Below are positions 1 to 9,731 of a stretch of 64,000 nucleotides of DNA, piece after piece. A model generated the notes under the pieces. It was given only the letters and a program-made list of their open reading frames with translations. It searched no databases and had not been told where the DNA came from. Origin of the DNA: Selaginella moellendorffii. Taxonomy: Eukaryota; Streptophyta; Lycopodiopsida; Selaginellales; Selaginellaceae. Each line of letters starts with the position of its first letter. The stretch's first letter is position 1. The translations under genes and the position numbers were made by a program. The stretch covers positions 1,449,775-1,513,774 of the forward strand of contig NW_003314274.1 of the NCBI RefSeq assembly GCF_000143415.4, in the 5' to 3' direction.

Positions 1-902
1 GCTGTGAAAATGCCAAATGGCCGAACAGTCCACAAATTTTTTTGATAAAAAAAAAACATTTTTAATAAAACCACATTAATAAAAATAGGAAAACCAAAGC
101 AAATGATCCCTCATAGCCTATAGAAGCATTCATAGGCTGAGATTGATTAACACTTTGTGTACCAACTCCAGAAGCAGATGCCCCATCAAATGCATACTCT
201 GTAGATTTGCTATAGAAGGTAAAGACAAAAGAGCATTTATAATTTGCTCCACAAACATTCAGTAAGCTTAGTTTGAACATGAAAAAGAATGTTTAAAGCA
301 TTACATGCTTCAATATCATACCTAGAAATTTTAGCAAGATGCACCTTGATTCATTTCGGTAGACTGCCATACATTTTTTCACAATAATTACATTTCCAAT
401 GCCTAGCTCCTTTGCCAGAAGCATAAGGAGTGAGCTTGGTAACATGGGACCATGCTCAATCGGGCACCATTGCTCAATTGTGCCAGAATTGCTATAATCG
501 CTAGAATCAAATCTCTGAAATCACTGGAATTGTAATTTCCATTTTAGGGCAAAAATTATAAGTGTCACAGACTGGGCAATTTGTGAGACCTTAGCGAGCT
601 GCTCCACGCTCAATCGAAAGTAGAGGCTGACCGACTGGAGAGTTTCGCCCTGTAGAGCTCAGTACGCACGCACCTCCTATAGGCTATAGCCCTCTTTGTC
701 GGATTCTATGTAGGCTTGCTAGGCTGGGCATTCGTGGATGGATGGATCGCTCCATAGCAGCAGGAGAACAGCAAAGCAGTGGAGATGCAGTGGTGATGGC
801 AATAGCCACAGCAGCATCAGAAATCTAGCCCCTGTGAGCGTGATCACCATTTTTTTCACTGAACGGAGTTGTTCGACCGCATTTGGCAGCGGTCGAGATA
901 TC
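1..902. other. AT-rich intergenic DNA
   Basis: No convincing gene is seen. The short ORFs here are low-complexity or shadows. The last part, from about 580, becomes GC-richer and leads into the PPR pseudogene fragment that starts near 903. Confidence 0.5.
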
Positions 903-1001
903 GGCCGAACGTGGTCGGGACCAACCATGGGTACACGGCACTGGTCACCTTGTAAGGATGGTGCTCCATGGTTGAGCAAAGGAAGCACCAAGAGAAGCAT
1001 G
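903..1001 (+). pseudogene. psi-PPR-A, part 1 (PPR pseudogene fragment)
   Basis: About 935-985 reads as a decayed version of the PPR2 segment around 13990-14060 (PPR2 residues GTALVTLYGRCSMVE), but on the plus strand and with a stop in place of the Y codon. The reading is cut at 1001 by LTR-A1. The last five bases, GCATG, are repeated at 8556-8560, where the PPR homology resumes. This is a dead paralog of PPR2 in inverted orientation. Confidence 0.7.
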
Positions 1002-2775
1002 TGTGAGACACAAAATCCCTAGGCCCCAAAGTGGAGTTGGAAAAGGTGCCACGTGGTAGTGGCCGAAGCGAAAGCCCAAACGAGGGTAACATGTTTGGAC
1101 TAAAAGCTCCGACTTGGAAGGTCGAGAGCGGGAGTGGAACTCCCAACAAAGTGCTCGAGGAACAAGCACGAAGCGAGCAATAAGCGAGGCTCCAAAAAGG
1201 GACCCAAAAAGGACCAACACATGACACGTGGAAGTGTCCGAGATGGAGTCCGAGACGGACCCTAGTTGGAGTCTGAGATGGACCCAAAGTGGAGTCCGAT
1301 ATGGAGTCCGAAGTGGAGTCCGAGACGGACCCTAGTTGGAGTCCGAGATGGACCCAAAGTGGAGTCCGATATGGAGTCCGAGATGGAGTCCGAGGTGGAC
1401 CGAGATGGAGTTCGAGATGGACCCGAGATGGAGTCCGAGATGGAGTCCGAGATGGACCCGAGATGGAGTCCGAGATGGAGTCCGAGGTGGACCGAGACGG
1501 AGTCCGAGATGGACCCGACATGGAGTCCGAGATGGACCGAGACGGAGTCCGAGATGGAGTCCGAGATGGAGTCCGAGATGGACCGAGACGGAGCCCGAGA
1601 TGGAGTCCGAGGTCGAGACCGAGACCGGGACCGAGACCGGGACCGAGACCGAGACAGAGACCGGGACCGAGACCGGGACCGAGACCGAGACCGAGGCCAA
1701 GGCTGAGACCGAGCCCGAGCCCGAGTCCGAGTCCGAGTCCGAGTCCGAGTCCGAGTCTGAGTCCGACTTCGAGTCTGAGAGGGTGAAAGCCTAAAGCGTT
1801 CATCTCCCAGACCCTGGGGGGTTTGGTGAGCTCCAAAAGTATAGTAAGGGGGAGGACTGTAGTGGAGCCAGTTTGGCCAGGAAAGGCCAGTTTGGCCCAG
1901 GGAGGCCAGACCCAGTGTTGGGTGATGAACTGACCACTGGGAAGTCCAAGACTAGAGTGAATACGGACCGACAAGTGGGGTAGCTTGGTGAAGTGTTCAA
2001 GAGCCGGCTCTAGTTCCCCCGGGAGATCGACTGGCCGATGCTCCCAGTCCAAGTGTGGGTGGCACTACCTACTTGGATACCAGGCGTGGCTCAACGGAAC
2101 CTCGCTCTAAGCCCACGGCTAGAGCACCTAAAGGCGAAAGGCGGGGAGAGTACCCAGGTGGCTCGCGTAAGGCCACAGTGTTCCGAAATGTTGTCCCAAA
2201 GGCCTAGACTGTGGAAAGGAAGAGGAGCAGTCCTCTGGGGTAGTGACCAAGGACACAGTCGTGTGGTGAGGAAGTCCCAAAGGACCATGAGACTTAGTGG
2301 TCGGGCCTGTGGGCCTCGATCTAGTGGCAGTGTTGGGAAACACGGCCAGGGGCAGAAAGGGACTTGGTAGGAATTGACAAAGGGACTTTGGGGAAAGCGA
2401 TTCCCCAGGTCTGTGGGCATCCTAAGGATGCTAAGGAGTGGATCTAGGATGACCACTCATGGACAGATGGCCCAGTCTTGGAGAGACGGGATGGTGATGC
2501 AAGTGGTATTGGACCACTAGTGCAGCAAAGGTGAATGGGCATGGCCTTAGTGTAACGGGCCGCGATGTCAGTGGTACCTTTGGGTGTCGGTCTTGGGATC
2601 GGACACGTGGAGCACTTGGACCAGGTGCAAGTGTTGAGTGGCATGGATGTCATTCTTGGGGCTAGCAAGTCCCAAGTCCTGAATTGGACTAATGGAGGTT
2701 GTGAATGAGACTCCTCCAAGTGGTCGGAGGTGTGGTTAAGTGACTAAAGTAGAATGGAAAAATTAGTCGCTTACA
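1002..2775 (+). repeat. LTR-A1 5' LTR
   Basis: 1774 bp, from TGTGAGAC to TTACA. It holds a GAGTCC/GAGACC-type tandem array in its first half (about 1245-1790). The rest matches the 3' LTR at 6752-8555 closely, apart from point changes and array-length changes. Long stop-free frames across it, such as 856-2052 on the minus strand, come from the array and are not genes. Confidence 0.9.
1245..1790 (+). repeat. GAGTCCGAGATGGA / GAGACC tandem array in the LTR
   Basis: Imperfect units GAGTCCGAGATGGA(CC) dominate to about 1610. Then come 12-mers of the type GAGACCGGGACC and 6-mers GAGACC, then GAGTCC 6-mers to about 1775. The length is nearly in phase with 6, so several frames stay open on both strands (ES, RD, SR or GL repeats). 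Confidence 0.9.
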
Positions 2776-5700
2776 ACTTGGTATCGGAGTTGTTCCTTAG
2801 TCCGACTTTTATTGGTGCTCAAGTATATCACCATTGATGTTGGCATCGAAAGGTCCTAGGATTGGGCCTATCTTTGAGGAGTAGCATGTCGAGAGGACAT
2901 GGCTCTCCACTCAAGTTCATGCGTGAACTTGGGCATGATGTGGTGGATAGAAAAGGGCCAATAATGGAACGACTTTGGGATCTTGGGAACAGTATGTGGT
3001 TTTCCTCAGAGAGTTGAGGATGTGATCCAGATGAGCGTTTGACTTAGCAAACTGGCTAATGTAGTTGTGGTAAACAACTATAGTTGGGATCCAAAACAAT
3101 AAAGGAGTCACAAGATTATCCTCACATAGTTGAGGTTGGTGCTCATGAATGTGAGACTAGAAGTAATGACCGTGGGAGGTCAAATACAGAAGAGGACCCA
3201 AGTCCTTGAAATGGTAGCCGGGGCTACCTTTAATAAATGCTGGAACAACCCAAGGAATTGGGGGATGTACTTAGAGATGAGTTGGTATTCTCGTCACATG
3301 GACATGTAGTCCTAAGGGGCAAAGGTTGCCCCAAAGAACAAAATCAAGTGTCAGAGTAACACTTGTGAAAATAGTCCTTGTGAGTGAGGACATGAATGCA
3401 AGAAGTGTATTCCAGCGAGCTAGCACCTCAAAGGTAGGACCTCATGGGTCGTCGGATGACAAAGTCCAAAAAGCTGGATGACTCCAATAGAGTCAAGGAA
3501 TAATCCTAAAGGATTGATGGAAGCATTTGGACTGAGGTGTGTGGTACCCCACGAAGGATGGGGGGGATCATAGGATCCAAGGATGAGAACAGAGGGTATC
3601 TTATCGATGGCAAAACGTGCCATGCTAAAGTCGTGGGAAGGGTGTTCCCAAAAGAAAACAACTTTGAAACAAAGAAGAAGTGTCATAGAGGTAGGCTCGT
3701 GGAGCCAATGGTGTGGAGACACCAAATGTGCCAAGGTGTGATACCTTGAGGCTATGTTAGTGGGTTCATGAGAACCCCTTACCAAAGGAATCCCAATGGA
3801 AATGAGAATGGCATAGCTTAAGTTGCAGAGCATGCAGTTGGAGTGTGGTGACCCAGATAATGATGGAGGTGTGGAAGCACCAGCAATGAGTTGTAGGACT
3901 TGACAACTATGAGGCAACTAAGCGAGAGGTGCAAAATAATTGGTTAAACGGGTAGAAAGTAGCTACCCAAGCCTTCTTAATGGCATAAGGAAGTTGGATA
4001 TACCCTTACGGGGGATAAGTTGCTTATGTTGCGATATAGTAAGTCAATGTCATGAAAGGAAATACTCATTGTCAAGGAAGCCGTCATTGGGACACCCGAA
4101 CACTCTAGAACACCAGGAGGTGGTGTTTGATGTCGCGAGGGCAATAGATAAGGCCCAAGGGACTAAGTCCCTAGCGAATGATGGATAGAAGGTGCTATCC
4201 AAATGTCCAAGGTGGCGGAGACAAGAGAAGACTGTCTACTCGAATTGGATAAAGCCAAAAATGAAATTTTGGCAAGGCTAGCGATGGGCATGTAAAGGCC
4301 CATAAGCAACAATGTAATCTCGGTGTGTGGGATTATAGGGTGAGCATACCTGGATTGAGGAACCACTCCCTAGGCTATCGAGTAGGTTCATCCCTAAGAA
4401 TACTTGCTAAGGCATGATAGAAAGTGCAAAGCTATCCTCCTGGTCTGGAGGAGAATGACCAAAGGAAAGGTGTGAAGCCAAAAGCAAGAAGTAAGGGGGT
4501 AGAACCGAACCATAGGAATCGAAGGGCATAACCAAGGTTGATTATGCTAGTTGGGAGTGGAGAATCAAGTGAGGGCTCGAGGGTGTTGCCGCTAGCAACC
4601 GTGATGCCATGGAGAGTCTAAAATATGGAATTGTCCATGTTAGACTATATGGTAATTGGAAAGCTTGCAAAAAGGGAAGCCTTAGCAAGCTAAAGGACAG
4701 AGTTCCTTCAAGGTTCCTAAAGATGATTCTAGGTAGCTTAGTACCTAGAAAGGCCAAGTGTAAATGGTTCAAGGAACGCGTGAAATCAGAGTGGCGCAGC
4801 AGAAGTGTGGTCTTGAAGCTTGCCATGAGGCAAGGCTATCAAGGTTAGGGAAGTAATTCCCGAGTGTTCAAAGAGAGGGCTTTCACGCTTGTGCAGGAGC
4901 ATGTTACAGTGGTCGAAGGGCTTGCCAAAGCGAGATTGGCAAGTCAGGGGAACAAATACCCTAGTTGAAGGTGATTACTTCAAAAAGGGTGGGCTGGAGG
5001 AGTCCATGCATGATCACAGACTTGTCAAGTGAGAGGACTTGGCAGTGTGGAGGAACTAGGTTCCTAAGCTGTGATCTGTAGCGCGCTTTAAGTATAAGTT
5101 GGTGCACCGGCGTGGGGAGTCACGCCAGGCATCCTGGGTGATGCCGTCCGTAGATGCATATACGGAGGTTGGGTTCGAGTCCCGACCCTCTAGTGCTTGG
5201 GTTCGAGTCCCAACTCACTAGGGCGTGGTGATGGTTTGGAATATGAGGACATTCATTTTTCGGTGGTCATGGACTCTTAGTGTGGAGACTGGTTTGGGCA
5301 CACCGCCAAGCGAGGGATGCCTCAGAGTCGTGATGCACGGTTAGATTGCTTAGAGTGAAAGCTCAGCATATCTAACTTGAACACTTTGGCGCGAAAGGCA
5401 CCAAGGACGTGGTGAATGAGATGGGGACACCCAGTCTCAGTTGCTATGGATCCTTGGCCGGAAGGGCTAGCTTGGGCGCACCGCCAAGTGTGGGGGATGC
5501 CCCTGGGGTCATAGTCAACAACTTAGTAAGGTCTGGAAGACCTAATTCCTATTAGTAGACTTATTAAGGGGTCAAGATGAGATCACTAGATGACCTTATG
5601 GCTAAACAAGGACAAGGCCTTTGTTTGGATTAAGGAATGTGATTCCTAGTTCAAAGTGTTGATTTGAACTATTGATAAAGGTGTGGCTTGGTCAAGGTGA

Positions 5701-6751
5701 CTAAGTGGGAAGGACACCTAAGGGAAATGAACTACTACAATACAATGGTATTATGAGTTCAAAAAAATAGTCTCCAGAGACAGGCCCATGGGTGAGTCAC
5801 AAGGTTGGGCTATGAAGAGAGCCTAGAACAGTGGGGAGACTTACTAGGGGTGAACACCCTAGTCTGGGCAAAGTAGATCCTATCCTAAGGAACCAAAAGA
5901 ATACCTCAAGGAGGGAGGTAATGATCATATGTTGCATGGTGCAACAATCCAAGGATAGGAGCAAAAGACGAGTGCCCAAGATAGGGCCGTGGAATCCATT
6001 GGAAAGAATCCAAGTGGCAAAATTAGCCAAGGAACACTAATGTGTTTGATGCTAATGGATTGTGAAAAAAGAAGTGGACTTCCAAGGATGAATTCCCAAG
6101 TGCTCCAATTTGGCAAAAGAAAGGCTCCAAGTGAGGGAGCAACTAAGTAGCCAAAAGATAGGGCCATGGACAGCCCTAGCACAAATAATGATAAATGGAA
6201 CGTAATGCCAATGGTGGCACAAAAATAGAAAAGAGGATGAGGGTGCCCTCGAGTAGAGAACTTCCTAGGAGGGGAAGTGGAGTTAACTTCTTAGGAGGGG
6301 AAGTGGAGTTGCACAAAATGTGCAAGGCAAGGTGTCGGAGACACCTAGGAAATTGACTCCAAAAAGTCAAGAGTAAATGTTCCAAAGTGCAAAGGTAGAT
6401 CAATGGAATCTGTGACTACTCAAGAATGAGTAGTGGAATTGAGTTAGAGAGGGTGTCTCTAACGGGTTTAGCGAGAACTGAACCAAGAAAAAGGAGCAAA
6501 CCACCCTAGGTGGTCAAGTGAGTCTCTAAGTTGGAAAGACTATCCTCCTTAGAGGATGGGCAAGGCATGGTGAGCCTTTGGTGTCAAACCATTGACGAAT
6601 ATGGAGAAGGCATGGTGAGCCTTCAATGTCAAACCATTGACAAATATTGGCTAGGTGCCAAGGATGGAAATGGTAACACATGCGGATGTTACTTTATAAA
6701 ATGGTTTACCGTTCGATGAGGACATCGAACTTCGTCTATGGGTGGTGGAGT
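2776..6751 (+). other. Non-coding interior of LTR-A1
   Basis: About 4.0 kb. It aligns by eye along its length with 38187-42218, the interior of LTR-A2. No retroviral domain is seen in either copy, and the short ORFs (for example 3420-3917 minus) are not conserved between copies. It contains two tRNA T-arm/B-box-like motifs (GGTTCGAGTCC, 5172-5183 and 5199-5210), both kept in LTR-A2. Confidence 0.75.
2779..2790 (+). promoter_or_regulatory. Primer-binding site of LTR-A1
   Basis: TGGTATCGGAGT lies 3 nt after the 5' LTR. The usual plant initiator tRNA-Met site is TGGTATCAGAGC, so this copy differs at two positions. The LTR-A2 copy (TGGTATCGGAGC) differs at one. Confidence 0.8.
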
Positions 6752-8555
6752 TGTGAGACACAAAATCCCTAGGCCCCAAAGTGGAGTTGGAAAAGGTGCC
6801 ACATGGTAGTGGCCGAAGCGAAAGCCCAAACGAGGGTAACATGTTTGGACTAAAAGCTCCGACTTGGAAGGTCGAGAGCGGGAGTGGAACTCCCAACAAA
6901 GTGCTCGAGGAACAAGCACGAAGCGAGCAATAAGCGAGGCTCCAAAAAGGGACCCAAAAAGGACCAACACATGACACGTGGAAGTGTCTGAGATGGAGTC
7001 CGAGACGGACCCTAGTTGGAGTCTGAGATGGACCCGAAGTGGAGTCCGATATGGAGTTCGAAGTGGAGTCCGAGACGGACCCTAGTTGGAGTCCGAGATG
7101 GACCCGAAGTGGAGTCCGATATGGAGTCCGAGATGGAGTCCGAGGTGGACCGAGATGGAGTCCGAGATGGACCCGAGATGGAGTCCGAGATGGAGTCCGA
7201 GATGGACCCGAGATGGAGTCCGAGGTGGACCGAGACGGAGTCCGAGATGGACCCGACATGGAGTCCAAGATGGACCGAGACGGAGTCCGAGATGGAGTCC
7301 GAGATGGACCGAGACGGAGCCCGAGATGGAGTCCGAGGTCGAGACCGAGACCGGGACCGAGACCGGGACCGAGACCGAGACCGAGACCGGGACCGAGACT
7401 GGGACCGAGACCGAGACCGAGACCGGGACCGAGACTGGGACCGAGACCGAGACCGAGGCCAAGGCTGAGACCGAGCCCGAGCCTGAGTCCGAGTCCGAGT
7501 CTGAGTCCAAGTCCGAGTCCGAGTCCGAGTCCGAGTCTGAGTCCGAGTTCAAGTCTGAGAGGGTGAAAGCCCAAAGCGTTCATCTCCCAGACCCTGGGGG
7601 GTTTGGTGAGCTCCAAAAGTATAGTAAGGGGGAGGACTGTAGTGGAGCCAGTTTGGCCAGGAAAGGCCAGTTTGGCCCAGGGAGGCCAGACCCAGTGTTG
7701 GGTGATGAACTGACCACTGGGAAGTCCAAGACTAGAGTGAATACGGACCGACAAGCGGGGTAGCTTGGTGAAGTGTTCAAGAGCCGGCTCTAGTTCCCCC
7801 AGGAGATCGACTGGCCGATGCTCCCAGTCCAAGTGTGGGTGGCACTACCTACTTGGATACCAGGTGTGGCTCAACGGAACCTCGCTCTAAGCCCACAGCT
7901 AGAGCACCTAAAGGCGAAAGGCGGGGAGAGTACCCAGGTGGCTCGTGTAAGGCCACAGTGTTCCGAAATGTTGTCCCAAAGGCCTAGATTGTGGAAAGGA
8001 AGAGGAGCAGTCCTCTGGGGTAGTGACCAAGGACACAATCGTGTGGTGAGGAAGTCCCAGAGGACCATGGGACTTAGTGGTCGGGCCTGTGGGCCTCGAT
8101 CTAGTGGCAGTGTTGGCAAACACGGCCAGGGGCAGAAAGGGACTTGGTAGGAACTGACAAAGGGACTTTGGGGAAAGCGATTCCCCAGGTCTGTGGGCAT
8201 CCTAAGGATGCTAAGGAGTGGATCTAGGATGACCACTCATGGACAGATGGCCCAGTCTTGGAGAGACGGGATGGTGATGCAAGTGGTATTGGACCACTAG
8301 TGCAGCAAAGGTGAATGGGCATGGCCTTAGTGTAACGGGCTGCGATGTCAGTGGTACCTTTGGGTGTCGGTCTTGGGACCGGACACGTGAAGCACTTGGA
8401 CCAAGTGCAAGTGTTGAGTGGCATGGATGTCATTCTTGGGGCTAGCAAGTCCCAAGTCCTGAATTGGACTAATGAAGGTTGTGAATGAGACTCCTCCAAG
8501 TGGTCGGAGGTGTGGTTAAGTGACTAAAGTAGAATGGAAAAATTAATCGCTTACA
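6752..8555 (+). repeat. LTR-A1 3' LTR
   Basis: 1804 bp, TGTGAGAC to TTACA, followed directly by the target-site duplicate GCATG. Its tandem array (about 6985-7560) has a different number and order of units from that in the 5' LTR. Confidence 0.9.
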
Positions 8556-8685
8556 GCATGGTCTTGGCCTTAGGACGCAATTAGGTTCTGGAGATCGAAG
8601 GAATGCAACCCTACAAAATGCACTTGCACCAGCATCCCAGCTCTGGGAAAGCTCCTCCATGGTGGAACTCTCACTGGAGGAGCTC
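8556..8685 (+). pseudogene. psi-PPR-A, part 2
   Basis: After the GCATG duplicate the PPR homology resumes. It reads like the PPR2 region ISALAQNN, then EIEGMQP, then the stretch ending GKLLH..LSPEEL (PPR2 around 13760-13960), with indels and frame loss. It ends at GGAGCTC near 8685, where an unrelated insert of about 590 bp begins. Confidence 0.7.
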
Positions 8686-9275
8686 AGTTTTCTCAGCACA
8701 GTGGAACATAAAGCATAAATTCATGCACCAAAACCAGTGGTAACAGTCACTACCATTTGTTTGCTCTTAACCCTGGCTACAAAGCTCGACCTGGAGCAGG
8801 TGATTGCAACTCTCCCATGGTTGAAGTGCAGGCTCTATTCCGTCTATGATACCCCCACAATCCTTAACAAGGAGGATGAGTTGTGTTCCCATGAATTTGT
8901 CCCAACCATCAAGCTTAGCTTTGCAGGAGGTGGGGAATGAGGTGGAGGTGGATTAGAGCCAAGCACCCCTCATTGTTGCTCTTTTCAAATATTGTTAAAA
9001 TCTAGAAGAGATCTAGTAATGAGGTGGTGGTGGAGACTGGTCTTTCCTACTGGCCACATAGGGCACTCATCCCGCCACTTGCGGATCCAGCGCTCTACTT
9101 GCAAGCTCTCCTCCTCGTCTGTCAGTGGTCTTCTGGGCTAGTTCGGATTGGCCATTGGATTGTTTTCAACCCAAGAATTTTGCTCAGTTAACTTCATAGC
9201 GTGTCGGTTACATCGTTATATAGCTAGCTATGGATGTGGAGGATCGCTGATGTGGTGATCTGGTGTTTTCCCATA
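8686..9275. other. Unidentified ~590-bp insert in psi-PPR-A
   Basis: PPR homology stops after ...GGAGCTC and restarts at CTCCACACCAACG, so about 590 bp interrupts it. The flanks share only CTC. No terminal inverted repeat or coding domain was recognised, and the short ORF at 8737-8940 has no known motif. It could be a solo element or another gene fragment. Confidence 0.5.
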
Positions 9276-9731
9276 CTCCACACCAACGTTGTCCTCACCA
9301 CCGCCATGATCACCACGTACGGCAAAGCTGGCGGGCTATAGCTGACGAGGCAAGCGTTCGAGAGCTCCCCAGTCGCGAGAACCGACGTTGTCTCGTGGAC
9401 CACCGCCTACGCCCGGAATGGATTCCCGGCAAGAGCCACGGAGCTCCTCTGCGAAATGCTGCTCCACGGCGTCTCTCCATCTCCAGCCACTCAGGGAAGC
9501 TCGGCGATGGATAAGACGGATCTGCTGGGACGCTCGGGCCAGATCAAGGAACCCGAGGATCTCATCGCCAACATCCTGTTCAAGCCTCAGTCGGTGCTGT
9601 GGATGTCGCTCCTCAGCTTGTGTAGACTCCATAGCGGCACTTCACGCCGGAGGAGAACCGCTAGCGAGCTCGTGAAGCTGTCCAGTCGAGACGACGCTGC
9701 TCCATTCGCGCTGGTCAACGCTACCACCTGA
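9276..9731 (+). pseudogene. psi-PPR-A, part 3 (PPR 3' end)
   Basis: This is a clear inverted-orientation copy of the last ~570 bp of PPR2 (13196-13770). It shows HTNVVLTTAMITTYGKAGG, then a frame break, SSPVARTDVVSW, FPARATELLCEMLLHG, then DLLGRSGQIKEPEDLIAN and a C-terminal ELVKLSSRDDAAPFAL, ending in a stop near 9731. Deletions and at least one frameshift kill it. Its last ~90 bp are read in antisense as the C-terminus of PPR1. Confidence 0.85.

Larger units (their letters stand above)
1002..8555 (+). mobile_element. LTR-A1: non-coding LTR retrotransposon (LARD-like)
   Basis: Two long direct repeats (1002-2775 and 6752-8555) begin TGTGAGAC and end CGCTTACA. They are flanked by the 5-bp target-site duplication GCATG (997-1001 and 8556-8560). 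A primer-binding site like that for initiator tRNA-Met follows the 5' LTR, and a purine-rich GGGTGGTGGAG tract precedes the 3' LTR. The 3976-bp interior shows no gag, protease, RT or integrase motif in any frame. Long LTRs with a non-coding interior fit the large retrotransposon derivative (LARD) class, which would depend on an autonomous partner. A second family member (LTR-A2) lies at about 30948-43760 with a similar interior. The element is inserted in psi-PPR-A. Confidence 0.9.

Noticed and set aside
856-2052. 398-aa minus-strand ORF rich in GLGLGL/SRTPSR, and similar frames at 6651-7832, 36539-37410 and 42192-43036
   Set aside because: They run through the LTR-A tandem arrays, where 6-nt periodicity keeps frames open on both strands. 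They are not conserved as proteins between copies.
3420-3917. 165-aa minus-strand ORF in the LTR-A1 interior
   Set aside because: No domain, and the matching region of LTR-A2 (39159-39413) has a shorter, broken frame.
5171-5220. A complete tRNA gene around the GGTTCGAGTCC motifs
   Set aside because: No acceptor stem, D arm or anticodon arm could be folded upstream. Only T-arm/B-box-like pieces are present.
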